Assembly: GCF_002835735.1 (NCBI RefSeq)
Contig: NZ_PISD01000021.1
Coordinates: forward strand, 20,330-84,329
Length of the DNA: 64,000 nt
Direction of reading: 5' to 3'
Origin: Cytobacillus horneckiae
Lineage (GTDB): Bacteria; Bacillota; Bacilli; Bacillales; Cytobacillaceae
Numbering within the stretch: the stretch's first letter is position 1; the number at the start of each line of letters is the position of its first letter. Below the pieces are notes generated by a model. That model made no database searches. It worked only from the letters and a program-made list of their open reading frames with translations, and had not been told where the DNA came from. Positions 27,560 to 36,770 of the stretch are shown piece after piece. Both the position numbers and the translations under genes were made by a program.

Positions 27560-28870
27560 TTATTTTCGTTTAATTCTTCTCTCTCTCTTTTTAATTTTAT
27601 CCATTTCCCATTTCATTTTTCTCTTATAGCCTGGCTTTACTTTTTTAGGTTTTTTTACGAGTGATTGCGCCTTTTTGTCCGTATCATCTGTTTGTCTTTG
27701 TCTATTTTTTCGTTTATTGCGATCATCTAGCTCGACCCATTCGCCTTTATTGAGATCGACATGAGAGAATTCCACTCCCATTTTATCCAATCTATTTAAA
27801 GCATCCTCATCAGACGGAGTGTAAATCGTTAAAGCAATCCCAGAATGTCCTGCTCTTGCCGTTCTCCCCACGCGGTGAATATAGAAATCCAAGTCTGTTG
27901 GAAGCTCGTAATTAATCACATGACTGATACCTTGAATATCAATGCCTCTTGCTGCCAAATCTGTTGCAATAATGTATTGATATTCCAAATCCATTATTTG
28001 CTTCATCATTTTCTTACGTTCACGCGGATTTAAGTCACCGTGGATTCGGCCAACTTTCAGCCCTTTACTCATCAATCCATCAGCCACTTCGTCAGCTTTT
28101 TTCTTCGTATTCGTAAATACAATCGCCAAATACGGATTAAATTGAATCAATGCATCATGAACGAGATTCACTTTATTTCTATGTCTTGAAGGAAGCAAGC
28201 GATGTTCAATCTTTGCTGCAGTCACTTGTTTTGGCTCGATTTGAATGTATTTTGGGTTTTCCATATATTTTTTCAAGAACGGCTTTAGCTTTTCTGGAAT
28301 AGTTGCTGAGAATACAAGCATTTGCAATTTCTCAGGCATCCTTGAAGCAATTTGATCGACATCTTCTAAAAAGCCCATATCAAGCATTAAATCTGCTTCA
28401 TCCACAATCAGCATTGGCGCAGTATGCACAAATAATGCCTGTTCCTTAATTAAATCATTAATTCTTCCTGGTGTACCAACAACAATCTGAGGCTGGGTTT
28501 TCAGCTTTTCAATTGTTCTTTGCTTGTCCGTTCCGCCAATATACAGACGCGCAGTAATTTCTTCACCCTCGGCACAATGCTCAGTTACCTTTAATACTTC
28601 TTGGTGAATTTGAGTTGCGAGCTCACGCGTCGGTGCAGTAATAATCGCTTGAACCTCCTGCTTACTGACATTCACTTTCTGCAGCATTGGCAAAACATAA
28701 GAATGTGTTTTCCCGGTACCCGTTTGTGATTGTCCAATCGCACTTTCGCCTTTTAAAACAGCAGGCATTAATCTTTCCTGAATTTCTGTAGGCTCATAAA
28801 AGCCCATCTGCTTTACAGCATTTATAATAAAAGGTTTAAAATTAAACTTATCAAATTTAGTTTCATTCAT
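27560..28870 (-). CDS. cshB: DEAD-box RNA helicase CshB
   Basis: A 436-residue ATP-dependent RNA helicase linked to cold adaptation, translation and mRNA turnover. The Q motif is GFYEPTEIQ; motif I SQTGTGKT, Ia PTRELA, II VDEADLM, III SAT and VI HRVGRTARAG are all present. A Lys/Arg-rich tail (KPGYKRKMKWEMDKIKKRERRIKRK in part) should bind RNA. First gene of the cshB-nfo unit, as in B. subtilis yqfR-yqfS. Confidence 0.94.
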   Translation of the reverse strand: MNETKFDKFNFKPFIINAVKQMGFYEPTEIQERLMPAVLKGESAIGQSQTGTGKTHSYVLPMLQKVNVSKQEVQAIITAPTRELATQIHQEVLKVTEHCAEGEEITARLYIGGTDKQRTIEKLKTQPQIVVGTPGRINDLIKEQALFVHTAPMLIVDEADLMLDMGFLEDVDQIASRMPEKLQMLVFSATIPEKLKPFLKKYMENPKYIQIEPKQVTAAKIEHRLLPSRHRNKVNLVHDALIQFNPYLAIVFTNTKKKADEVADGLMSKGLKVGRIHGDLNPRERKKMMKQIMDLEYQYIIATDLAARGIDIQGISHVINYELPTDLDFYIHRVGRTARAGHSGIALTIYTPSDEDALNRLDKMGVEFSHVDLNKGEWVELDDRNKRKNRQRQTDDTDKKAQSLVKKPKKVKPGYKRKMKWEMDKIKKRERRIKRK

Positions 28871-29062
28871 ATGATTAACTCCTTACATTTCTTCGAATGT
28901 GAAAGAATAGAAAATAGAATCCTGTTTTGTTTTGAATCCAGCTTTTTTATCCATCATATTATTATAATAAAGTTTAGCTTAAATAACCAGCTATAGTTCC
29001 ATTTCTCCGCCGATTATGCATAAATTCCCTGAAATCACATTTTATATAAGCACAACACCTAA

Positions 29063-29089
29063 ACCAATTTAAGATTGCTGCATACTTTA
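29063..29089 (+). promoter_or_regulatory. Candidate sigma-K promoter of yqfQ
   Basis: AC at 29063-29064, a 16-bp spacer, then CATACTTTA at 29081-29089. This fits the short sigma-K pattern AC-N16/17-CATANNNTA, about 60 bases before the start codon. Confidence 0.55.
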
Positions 29090-29148
29090 TAGCATATAGA
29101 TATTTCACCTAAGTCTTTATCTATTATTGAAAGGAGGAGAAATGCTAT

Positions 29149-29793
29149 ATGTTTCCAGGACCAGGACCAAGGCCTAGAAATCCTTTTCAAGGCGGAATGC
29201 CTCCGAACCAGATGATGCATCCGATGCAAGGACGGTCGCCTAATCCAATGGGAATGATGCAGCGTCAGCCAATGAGAGGCCCTCAGAGCGGTGGATTAGG
29301 CGCAGCTGCCAGAGGCGGGAATGAACGCGGCGGCGGATTGCTCTCACGTATACTAGGCGGTGGTTCTCAAGCAAGAGGTGCGGCCAGCGCGGCTAGCGCA
29401 GCAGGAAGCAGAGCCGTGGGCAGTACCGGAGCCGGTGGATCAGGTATACTGCAAACGTTAACAAACCCAGGAGCCATAAATGGATTCCTTTCTAATACTC
29501 AGAAGTTTTTAAACACAGCTGGACAAATTGGACCGATGGTGCAGCAGTATGGTCCGATGGTGAAAAATATTCCATCGATGTGGAAGCTGTATCGCGGGTT
29601 AAAGAATTTACCTGATGCAGATACAAATGAAGAAAAAGCAGTTGAAACAGAAACGAAAGCTAAGAAAAACACTAAAACGAAACGAAAACCCGAATCAATT
29701 TCCACTGCTATTAAAAATGAAAATACTACAGAACCACCTCAAGAAGTAAAAAGAGAAACGTCAGGGCAATCTATGCCTAAGCTTTATATTTAA
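29149..29793 (+). CDS. yqfQ: YqfQ/VrrA-like spore coat protein
   Basis: A 214-residue low-complexity protein. It has a Pro/Met/Arg/Gly-rich head (FPGPGPRPRNPF; PNQMMHPMQGRSPNPM), Gly/Ala/Ser repeats (GGGLLSRILGGG, AASAASAAGSRAVGS), a conserved core (GFLSNTQKFLNTAGQIGPMVQQYGPMV in part; MWKLYRGLKNLPD) and a Lys/Thr/Glu-rich tail. The core and its position between cshB and ispH match YqfQ, related to B. anthracis VrrA. AAAGGAGGAG precedes the ATG. It is probably deposited in the coat by the mother cell. Confidence 0.85.
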   Translation: MFPGPGPRPRNPFQGGMPPNQMMHPMQGRSPNPMGMMQRQPMRGPQSGGLGAAARGGNERGGGLLSRILGGGSQARGAASAASAAGSRAVGSTGAGGSGILQTLTNPGAINGFLSNTQKFLNTAGQIGPMVQQYGPMVKNIPSMWKLYRGLKNLPDADTNEEKAVETETKAKKNTKTKRKPESISTAIKNENTTEPPQEVKRETSGQSMPKLYI

Positions 29794-29798
29794 TTTTT

Positions 29799-29827
29799 GG
29801 ATGCAATTTTGCATCTTTTTATTTTTT
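29799..29827 (+). terminator. Terminator after yqfQ
   Basis: GATGCAA, two bases, TTGCATC, then TTTTTATTTTTT. Confidence 0.85.
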
Positions 29828-29859
29828 CTAAAAGCGGACAAATTAAAAATGGAAATGGA

Positions 29860-30110
29860 AAGCACGAAAGTCTGAAATAATGGAAGTAAAACAGGGATTG
29901 TGGTCAAAATTCAGTGAGGCTCTCGTAAAAGTGAGTTCAAATTAATATTTGTGACCAAAATTCAACGTCGCTCAAGCTAAACAAAAAAGTAAAAAACACA
30001 AAATTGATTCATTATAGACGTAGGCCATAGCGTGCGGTGAATTTTGAACCTTGCCGCCGGCTCCTAGCTTTTGTCCAGCTATGACGGCTAGGAGCTCAAA
30101 GTCTTAGTCA
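29860..30110. repeat. Intergenic repeat region before ispH
   Basis: No gene is visible in this 500-base spacer. It holds two versions of a motif, TGTGGTCAAAATTCA (about 29899) and TGTGACCAAAATTCA (about 29949), and a 9-bp inverted repeat GCTCCTAGC (30060-30068) / GCTAGGAGC (30087-30095). GGCTCCTAGC recurs near 63690. Confidence 0.55.
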
Positions 30111-30170
30111 GGCACCTTAAGCTTAATCTCCCCTTGTCACCGAATCCGCTTTTCCTATAACCCTCTCCTT

Positions 30171-30199
30171 TTGTATTATTGTGTTATGTCTTATATAAT
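30171..30199 (+). promoter_or_regulatory. Candidate sigma-A promoter of ispH
   Basis: TTGTAT (30171-30176), exactly 17 bases, then TATAAT (30194-30199), about 90 bases before the ispH start. Confidence 0.7.
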
Positions 30200-30291
30200 A
30201 GATTAGAAGAGATGGCGAAAGTTCATCTTGTAACCTAAAAATACAAATGAATAATTTACAGATAAATGCTGGAATTTAGGGAGGATATTCG

Positions 30292-31242
30292 ATGAAAGTC
30301 ATTAAAATTTCACCGCGTGGCTATTGTTATGGTGTGGTTGACGCGATGGTTATTGCTAGAAATGCAGCTCTCGATCAAACACTGCCCAGACCGATCTACA
30401 TTTTGGGAATGATCGTTCATAATAAACATGTAACTGATGCGTTTGAAGAAGAGGGAATCATTACATTAGATGGGAAAAATCGCGATGATATTTTAGATCA
30501 GGTGGATTCTGGAACAGTTATCTTTACTGCTCATGGTGTGTCACCTCAAGTGAGGGAACGAGCAAAAGAAAAAGGACTTGTCACGCTTGATGCAACTTGT
30601 CCGGACGTTAGCAGTACACATGATTTAATTCGCAAGAAAAAAGATGAAGGCTTCCAAATTATTTATATCGGCAAAAAGGGGCATCCTGAACCAGAAGGTG
30701 CCGTAGGCGTTGCGCCTGACGTTGTTCACCTCGTCGAAACAATTGCGGATGTGAATCAACTTCAATTGTCCGACGAAAAAATTCTTGTGACTAACCAGAC
30801 GACAATGAGCCAGTGGGATGTCGGTGATGTAATGGAACAAATTAAAGAAAAATACCCGCAAGCCGAATTTCATAAAGAAATTTGTCTTGCAACCCAAGTA
30901 AGACAAGAAGCCGTGGCCGAACAAGCAGGAGAGACAGATGTTCTCATTGTCGTTGGCGATCCTAAAAGCAATAACTCAAATAGGCTGGCCCAAGTTTCTG
31001 AAGAAATTGCCGGTACGAAGGCATACAGAATTGGCGACCTTTCAGAGTTAAAAATTGAATGGATTAAAGATGCTAAAACTGTCGGTGTCACTTCAGGTGC
31101 TTCAACACCGACTCCGATTACAAAAGAAGTGATCACATTCATTGAACAATTTGATCCTGAAGATTCATCAACATGGACAGCGGAGAAGAAAGTACCTTTA
31201 TCTAAAATTTTGCCTAAGATTAAAAAACCAAAGACCGTATAA
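30292..31242 (+). CDS. ispH: 4-hydroxy-3-methylbut-2-enyl diphosphate reductase
   Basis: Final [4Fe-4S] step of the MEP pathway (LytB), which makes IPP and DMAPP from HMBPP in the cytoplasm. The three cluster cysteines lie in [16 protein letters not shown] and [10 protein letters not shown]. The substrate residues HN, TAHGVSP, TNQTTMS and KSNNSNRL are present. The 316-residue length is usual. AGGGAGGA precedes the ATG. Confidence 0.97.
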   Translation: MKVIKISPRGYCYGVVDAMVIARNAALDQTLPRPIYILGMIVHNKHVTDAFEEEGIITLDGKNRDDILDQVDSGTVIFTAHGVSPQVRERAKEKGLVTLDATCPDVSSTHDLIRKKKDEGFQIIYIGKKGHPEPEGAVGVAPDVVHLVETIADVNQLQLSDEKILVTNQTTMSQWDVGDVMEQIKEKYPQAEFHKEICLATQVRQEAVAEQAGETDVLIVVGDPKSNNSNRLAQVSEEIAGTKAYRIGDLSELKIEWIKDAKTVGVTSGASTPTPITKEVITFIEQFDPEDSSTWTAEKKVPLSKILPKIKKPKTV

Positions 31243-31255
31243 CAATTTATCTAAA

Positions 31256-31290
31256 GGCGTTTGTCAATCAGCGATTGACAAATGCCTTTT
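31256..31290 (+). terminator. Terminator after ispH
   Basis: GGCGTTTGTCAATC pairs with GATTGACAAATGCC around AGC, followed by TTTT. Confidence 0.88.
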
Positions 31291-31300
31291 CATTTGCAGC

Positions 31301-31343
31301 AAAAAAAGACAGTGTATACATTTTGATAAACGTTTACACTGCC
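31301..31343 (-). terminator. Terminator after yqfO
   Basis: On the minus strand GGCAGTGTA pairs with TACACTGTC, then seven T. Confidence 0.78.
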
Positions 31344-31356
31344 TTGAACACATTTT

Positions 31357-32472
31357 TTAAATAAATTGAAAGGGATCTGTATGAATGGTGGAAGAGATGA
31401 ACTGAACATCATAGCCTTTCTCCTCACAAAGCTGCTTCATCTTCTTAGCTACTCCATCCTTCATTACCTTCTCGACATTATGGCCGGGGTCGATAATATT
31501 CAAGCCGATCATCATTGCGTCATGAGCAACATGATAATACATATCACCTGTTACATACACATCTGCGCCCTTCATTTTTGCGGCTGTGAAATATTTATTG
31601 CCATCTCCGCCTAATACGGCCACCTTCTTCACCTTCGACTGCAAGTCTCCGACTACTCGTACAGCTGATACATCTAATGCATATTTAACATGCTCAGCAA
31701 ACTCGCCCAAGGTCATTTCTCTCACTTCACCAATTCTGCCTAAACCAAGCGTCTCACCTTTATTATCTAGCTGGTAAACATCATATGCGACCTCTTCATA
31801 TGGATGCGCTTTAATCATTGCCGATATGATTTTTTTCTCAAGATGCGCGGGAAAGATGGCTTCAATCTTTACTTCGTTGACAGACTCTATTTTACCAGGC
31901 TTTCCGATATGAGGGGTTGCCTCTTCATTTGGTAAAAATTCGCCTAACCCACTCGATGAAAAAGTGCAATGGCTATAATTCCCCAGCGCCCCTGCACCAG
32001 CATCACCAATGACTTTCTTTAAATGGTCCGCATCCTCTTCAGGAACAAATACGGCAACTTTTTTTAGAATTGCATCATAGGTCGGTACGAGCACTTCTGT
32101 ATTTGTAAGCTCTAGTGCTTCGGCCAATAGATCGTTCACTCCGCCTTTTGCCACATCAAGATTTGTATGAGCAGCATAGACGGCAATATCATGCTTAATT
32201 AGCTTGGAAATCATTCTCCCTGCAGGAGAGCTTGTATCAATTTTCTTTAATGGCCTGAAAATTGGCGGATGGTGTGCAATGATTAGCTGCACCCCATGCT
32301 CAATCGCTTCGTCCACTACCTCTTCTAAAACATCTAGCACGACCATCACTTTTTCTACCCTTTGGTTTAAACTGCCAATCTGTAATCCAATCGGGTCACC
32401 TTCCATTGCATAACTCTTTGGAGAAAATTGTTCAAATAACTCAATAATCTCATGACCGTTCACAGATTTCAT
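31357..32472 (-). CDS. yqfO: Nif3-like dinuclear metal centre protein YqfO
   Basis: A 371-residue member of the NIF3/DUF34 family. The metal ligands are in LIIAHHPPIFRPLK, AAHTNLDVAKGGVND and the C-terminal HVAHDAMMIGLNIIDPGH. The insert between the two halves (residues about 130-230, IEAIFPAHLEKKIISAM..HPYEEVAYDVY) is the PII-like domain of the long Bacillus form. Possibly a GTP-cyclohydrolase-related or metal-insertion protein; the role is unsettled. It overlaps trmK by four bases. Confidence 0.92.
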   Translation of the reverse strand: MKSVNGHEIIELFEQFSPKSYAMEGDPIGLQIGSLNQRVEKVMVVLDVLEEVVDEAIEHGVQLIIAHHPPIFRPLKKIDTSSPAGRMISKLIKHDIAVYAAHTNLDVAKGGVNDLLAEALELTNTEVLVPTYDAILKKVAVFVPEEDADHLKKVIGDAGAGALGNYSHCTFSSSGLGEFLPNEEATPHIGKPGKIESVNEVKIEAIFPAHLEKKIISAMIKAHPYEEVAYDVYQLDNKGETLGLGRIGEVREMTLGEFAEHVKYALDVSAVRVVGDLQSKVKKVAVLGGDGNKYFTAAKMKGADVYVTGDMYYHVAHDAMMIGLNIIDPGHNVEKVMKDGVAKKMKQLCEEKGYDVQFISSTIHTDPFQFI

Positions 32473-33173
32473 TTCACTACTCCCTCCACTAATCGTATCT
32501 TCTGCTGAAGCTCTTCTATTTTTTTAACATTCTCAGCATTTTTTTCCGCTTTTTCAATTTGTGTGAGTATTCTTTTCCAGTTCGTCATTTCTCTTTGCCA
32601 TTTTTTCTTAAATGGTGCTGGCTGTTCCTTCATTAAAAAAGGACCGAGCAATAAACCCTCTTGCAAATTTCCATATGGCTTATCCACTTCTCCTCTTTCA
32701 GCTACTAATATTTCATAAATTTTTTCGTCTTCTTCTACCATGTTTTCCGCAATAAGCTCCCAACCATTATTACGCAGCCAGGTCCGAATAGAAATGGCGC
32801 TTATATTCGGCTGCAGTATTAATCTCTGCACCTTTTCAAGCTTTGTTTTTCCATTCTCAAGGATAGAAGCAATTAGCGCACCGCCCATGCCTGCTATTGT
32901 AACGACATCTACTTCCCCCACGGAGAGTACTTCCAGACCATCTCCTTTACGCACGGCAATGACGTCTGTTAGGCCCTCTTCCGCAACTTGCCCCTTCGCG
33001 GACTGATACGGACCTTCTACTACCTCTCCAGCTATTGCAGAAGGGACCATCCCATTCTTCACAGCATAGCAAGGCAAATAGGCATGGTCTGAGCCTATAT
33101 CGGCTAAGCGATAGCCTTTAGGGATATAATTGGCAACGGCCTCTAGCCGTTGCGATAATCGATCAGTATTCAT
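32469..33173 (-). CDS. trmK: tRNA (adenine22-N1)-methyltransferase TrmK
   Basis: SAM-dependent class I methyltransferase of 234 residues that makes m1A22 in tRNA Ser and Tyr. The SAM loop is LADIGSDHAYLPCYAV, followed by VDVVTIAGMGGALIASIL. A C-terminal coiled coil (LTQIEKAEKNAENVKKIEELQQ in part) is typical. In B. subtilis (yqfN) it is also paired with yqfO near cccA and sigA. Confidence 0.94.
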   Translation of the reverse strand: MNTDRLSQRLEAVANYIPKGYRLADIGSDHAYLPCYAVKNGMVPSAIAGEVVEGPYQSAKGQVAEEGLTDVIAVRKGDGLEVLSVGEVDVVTIAGMGGALIASILENGKTKLEKVQRLILQPNISAISIRTWLRNNGWELIAENMVEEDEKIYEILVAERGEVDKPYGNLQEGLLLGPFLMKEQPAPFKKKWQREMTNWKRILTQIEKAEKNAENVKKIEELQQKIRLVEGVVK

Positions 33174-33235
33174 CTTGTCACCACTTTACTATGTATAAAC
33201 TATCGAATGCCAATAGGCATCCTTTTGTATAGTAT

Positions 33236-33269
33236 AAAAAAAGTCCTTTACATATGCAAAGGACTTTTC
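33236..33269 (-). terminator. Terminator after cccA
   Basis: AAAAGTCCTTT pairs with AAAGGACTTTT around an eight-base loop, with T runs on both strands. Confidence 0.85.
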
Positions 33270-33279
33270 TTTTTACTTG

Positions 33280-33636
33280 TTATTTAATTTCAGCTAACCA
33301 TGCAGCCATATCCGCTTCCTTGCCTGCAACCAAACCGCCAGGCATCGCACCTTTACCGTTAGTTAAAATTTCAATGATTTCATCTTCAGATAATCTTTCG
33401 CCAACTCCTGATAAAGCCGGTCCCATACCACCTTGGTATTGATCTCCATGGCAGGCAATACAGTTTTGTTGATATAATTCTTCAGGATCCGCTGATGCAG
33501 TTTCTTCAACTGGCGCTTCTTCACCTTCGCTTGCCAGATCATTCATATCGCCAAGGCCTTTAAATGACACAAGGAACATAGCGCCAATCCCTAGGATAGC
33601 AATAATAGCAAACGGAATTAATGGATTTCGATTCAA
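33280..33636 (-). CDS. cccA: Cytochrome c550, membrane-anchored
   Basis: A 118-residue cytochrome. An uncleaved N-terminal helix (residues 7-25) and an acidic linker lead to one class I heme domain with CIACHG (residues 59-64) and Met98 in GAMPGG as sixth ligand. It shuttles electrons on the outer face of the membrane. Monocistronic. In B. subtilis cccA lies directly downstream of sigA; here an acyl-CoA dehydrogenase gene intervenes. Confidence 0.95.
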   Translation of the reverse strand: MNRNPLIPFAIIAILGIGAMFLVSFKGLGDMNDLASEGEEAPVEETASADPEELYQQNCIACHGDQYQGGMGPALSGVGERLSEDEIIEILTNGKGAMPGGLVAGKEADMAAWLAEIK

Positions 33637-33799
33637 TGTTTAAACCTCCCTTATGTAAGAACTTCTCAATATAAGTAAGTATATACAAACAATCTCTATT
33701 TTACTTTAAAAATCGATATTGGAAAAGCCCTAAAAGCAACTTTGTCGCTTCCTGTTCAAAATAATTTTAATAGACTGCCTATTTTCCCACAGGTAAAAC

Positions 33800-33840
33800 T
33801 AAAAAGAAAACCTATCCTAACGATAGAGTTTTCTTTTTTC
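33800..33840 (-). terminator. Terminator after the acyl-CoA dehydrogenase gene
   Basis: AAAAGAAAACCTATC pairs with GATAGAGTTTTCTTTT; T-rich on the minus strand. Confidence 0.75.
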
Positions 33841-33860
33841 ATAAAATTATACATTTGATT

Positions 33861-35000
33861 TTAGCAGCCTATTTGTCGAGCAATGACCATTCGTTGGATT
33901 TCAGAGGTCCCTTCTCCAATTTCAGTCAGCTTTCCATCTCTCATGTATCTCTCAACATGGTAATCCTTCATATAGCCGTAGCCGCCATGTATTTGTACCG
34001 CCTGATCAGTGATTTCCATACAAATCTCTGAAGCATACAATTTGCACATTGAAGCTTCTTTTGAAAACGGGCGTCCTTGATCTTTCAGCCAAGCTGCTTT
34101 ATAAACCATATTCCGTGCAAGTTCAATTTTCATTGCCATGTCTGCGAGCTTGAATTGGATAGCTTGGAAATGTGATAATGCCCTGCCAAACTGCTGGCGC
34201 TCCTGCGCATACTTGAGCGCACGTTCATATGCAGCCTGCGCGATTCCCACTGCCATTGCTCCGATGCCTATCCTGCCCCCATCAAGGGTTATTAAAAATT
34301 GCTTAAATCCCTCTCCTTCTTTACCGAGCAGATGCTCAGCAGGCACGCGCACATCTTCCAAAACCAGTTCCGTTGTGTTGGATGCATGCAACCCCATCTT
34401 TTCATAATTGTCTATTACCTTGAAACCTTCTGCATCTGTCGGAACGATGATGGCACTTATTTCTTTCTTTCCATCTTTTTCTCCTGTAATTGCTGTTAAA
34501 GCCAAATGCTTCGCATAACTCGCGTTGGTTATATAGCACTTATTACCGTTTATAATATATTCTCCGTCTTTCTTAATGGCTGATGTTCTCGTTCCACCGG
34601 CATCTGATCCAGCGTTTGGCTCAGTTAGACCAAATGCCCCAAAGCTTTCACCAGTACAAATAGGAACTAAATACTTTTGCTTCTGGTCTTCAGAGCCAAA
34701 TAAATAGAGGGGGGCGCCGCCTAATGAAATATGCGCTGAATAGGTTATCCCTGTAGAAGCACACGCCTTGCTCAGCTCTTCAGTAACAATCGCAAAGCTA
34801 ATTGTATCTGCACCTGCTCCTCCATACTCTTCAGGAAAAGGCAGCCCCATTAATCCTAAATCAGCCATTTTTCGAAAAACTTCTAATGGAAATTGTTTTG
34901 TTCGATCCCTTTCTAATGCGCCTGGTTCCACTTCCTCTATCGCAAATTCTCGGATAGTCTTTAAGATCATATTTTGCTCAGATGTTAAATCGAAGTTCAT
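33861..35000 (-). CDS. Acyl-CoA dehydrogenase
   Basis: A 379-residue FAD enzyme of fatty or branched-chain acyl-CoA oxidation. It has family signatures FGAFGLTEPNAGSDAGG and QIHGGYGYMKDYHVERYMRDGKLTEIGEGTSEIQ (in part), with the catalytic Glu expected in the latter. RFG-type residues QQFGRALSHFQAIQFKLADMA are present. The ATG at 35000 has AGGGGGA upstream. A cre-like site lies 24 bases before the start, suggesting CcpA repression, as for B. subtilis mmg genes. Chain-length preference is not readable. It is an insertion relative to the B. subtilis order. Confidence 0.92.
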   Translation of the reverse strand: MNFDLTSEQNMILKTIREFAIEEVEPGALERDRTKQFPLEVFRKMADLGLMGLPFPEEYGGAGADTISFAIVTEELSKACASTGITYSAHISLGGAPLYLFGSEDQKQKYLVPICTGESFGAFGLTEPNAGSDAGGTRTSAIKKDGEYIINGNKCYITNASYAKHLALTAITGEKDGKKEISAIIVPTDAEGFKVIDNYEKMGLHASNTTELVLEDVRVPAEHLLGKEGEGFKQFLITLDGGRIGIGAMAVGIAQAAYERALKYAQERQQFGRALSHFQAIQFKLADMAMKIELARNMVYKAAWLKDQGRPFSKEASMCKLYASEICMEITDQAVQIHGGYGYMKDYHVERYMRDGKLTEIGEGTSEIQRMVIARQIGC

Positions 35001-35023
35001 AAACATCCCCCTAGAAACATTAT

Positions 35024-35037
35024 TGTATACGCTTACA
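35024..35037 (-). promoter_or_regulatory. cre-like CcpA site upstream of the acyl-CoA dehydrogenase
   Basis: Minus strand TGTAAGCGTATACA differs at one position from TGWAARCGYTWNCW. It lies 24 bases before the start codon, in the likely promoter or leader. Confidence 0.65.
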
Positions 35038-35040
35038 TTA

Positions 35041-35462
35041 TTATTATATAGTTAACGGAATAATTTTCTCAACATTTAAAAAATTTTAAATGTTGATTTA
35101 TTATATGAAAATAAATTTAATTTGTAAGGTTACTAAATTGCCCCTTGAATAGATAGGAATAAACTATGTTCAAATCAGTAGAATTATTTTAGTAAAAAAG
35201 TTAAAAATATCAAAAAAATAAAAATGATTTTAATCTTCCATCAAGTTGAGTTTGCAATATAATTAACAATTCAGTAAAATAAGTTTTAAATAACGGCTTA
35301 ATGCGTGTTTGAAAAAATGAAATTTTATGGTAGGATTACAAATATAACCAATTTAATCAAGCCGTTAAAAATTCATTTTTCTAGCTGATCTTACGTGCAA
35401 ACGCTTACTAAAATAACCCTTTTCTAGCATAAATTTATAGGCAGATTTAACATTTCAGCTAT
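35041..35462. other. AT-rich spacer between sigA and the acyl-CoA dehydrogenase
   Basis: I see no gene here. It contains a 28-base near-perfect palindrome at 35069-35096 (13-bp arms beginning TCAACATTT), the inverted pair TAACGGCTT (about 35292) / AAGCCGTTA (about 35360), and a second cre-like TGCAAACGCTTACT at 35396-35409. Confidence 0.6.
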
Positions 35463-35502
35463 AAAAAAATAGCTTACTCCACAAGGAGTAAACTATTTTT
35501 AA
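35463..35502 (-). terminator. Terminator after sigA
   Basis: AAATAGCTTACTCC pairs with GGAGTAAACTATTT around ACAA; the minus-strand transcript ends in seven T. Confidence 0.9.
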
Positions 35503-35513
35503 ACTGAATCATT

Positions 35514-36638
35514 CTATTCTAAAAAGTCTTTTAATCGCTTGCTTCTGCTTGGATGTCTAAGCTTGCGCAACGCTTTTGCTTCAATTTGGCGGATACGTTC
35601 TCTAGTAACGCCAAAAACTTTACCTACTTCTTCTAAAGTTCTTGTTCTTCCATCATCCAAACCGAAACGTAGGCGAAGCACATTTTCTTCTCTGTCCGTA
35701 AGCGTATCTAATACATCTTCAAGCTGTTCTTTTAAAAGCTCGTAAGCTGCATGCTCTGATGGTGAAGTAGCATCTTGATCTTCAATAAAATCTCCAAGAT
35801 GGGAATCGTCTTCCTCACCAATTGGTGTTTCTAATGAAACAGGCTCTTGAGCAATTTTTAGGATTTCACGAACTTTATCTGGTGTTAAATCCATATCCTC
35901 AGCAATTTCTTCAGGAGTTGGTTCGCGGCCTAAATCTTGAAGGAGCTGACGTTGAACACGAATTAACTTGTTGATTGTCTCTACCATATGAACCGGGATA
36001 CGAATGGTTCTTGCTTGGTCAGCAATCGCTCTTGTAATTGCCTGGCGAATCCACCAAGTTGCATAAGTACTGAATTTGAACCCTTTGCGGTAATCAAATT
36101 TTTCCACCGCTTTTATCAAGCCCATGTTTCCTTCTTGAATTAAATCCAAGAATAGCATTCCGCGTCCTACGTACCTTTTAGCAATACTTACAACTAAGCG
36201 AAGGTTCGCCTCAGCCAGACGGCGCTTTGCTTCCTCATCTCCTTGCTCAATACGGTTGGCAAGCGAGATTTCTTCTTCAGCAGTAAGCAAATCCACACGA
36301 CCGATTTCTTTCAGGTACATGCGTACCGGGTCATTGATTTTCACTCCAGGTGGAACACTCAAATCGTTAAGGTCAAACTCTTCTTCGTTTTTAGCTAACT
36401 CTTGAGCATTGGGATCGCTGTCATCATTGTCGCCAATAAGCTCTACACCTTGGTCACCAAGCAGTTCATAAAACTCATCCATTTGATGAGAATCCAATTC
36501 AAAATGGGACATTCTCTCTGCTATATCATCATAGGCTAGAACACCTGTTTTCTTTCCTGTTTCGATAATCTGCTCTTTCACTTGTTCCGGGGTCAATTCT
36601 GAATCAACCTCTTTCGAACGGGCCGATTTTTCAGCCAT
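35514..36638 (-). CDS. sigA: RNA polymerase sigma factor SigA (RpoD)
   Basis: Primary sigma factor, 374 residues. Region 1.1 is acidic. Region 1.2-2 reads [17 protein letters not shown] and [23 protein letters not shown] text with [19 protein letters not shown], then the -10 reader [17 protein letters not shown]. Region 3 follows, and region 4.2 is [30 protein letters not shown]. The ATG at 36638 (MAEKSAR) has a strong GGAGGGGG upstream. It follows dnaG, as in the conserved macromolecular-synthesis operon. Confidence 0.98.
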   Translation of the reverse strand: MAEKSARSKEVDSELTPEQVKEQIIETGKKTGVLAYDDIAERMSHFELDSHQMDEFYELLGDQGVELIGDNDDSDPNAQELAKNEEEFDLNDLSVPPGVKINDPVRMYLKEIGRVDLLTAEEEISLANRIEQGDEEAKRRLAEANLRLVVSIAKRYVGRGMLFLDLIQEGNMGLIKAVEKFDYRKGFKFSTYATWWIRQAITRAIADQARTIRIPVHMVETINKLIRVQRQLLQDLGREPTPEEIAEDMDLTPDKVREILKIAQEPVSLETPIGEEDDSHLGDFIEDQDATSPSEHAAYELLKEQLEDVLDTLTDREENVLRLRFGLDDGRTRTLEEVGKVFGVTRERIRQIEAKALRKLRHPSRSKRLKDFLE

Positions 36639-36770
36639 TTGTCCCCCTCCTTCCAAAAAATCACATAACGCATGGGACAGCATAATATGTCAAATATTAC
36701 ATTCAAATAAAAAAGACATGGTTCATGCAGTCTATATAAAATTAACGCGATGTCGCTTTAAAAGTATAAA

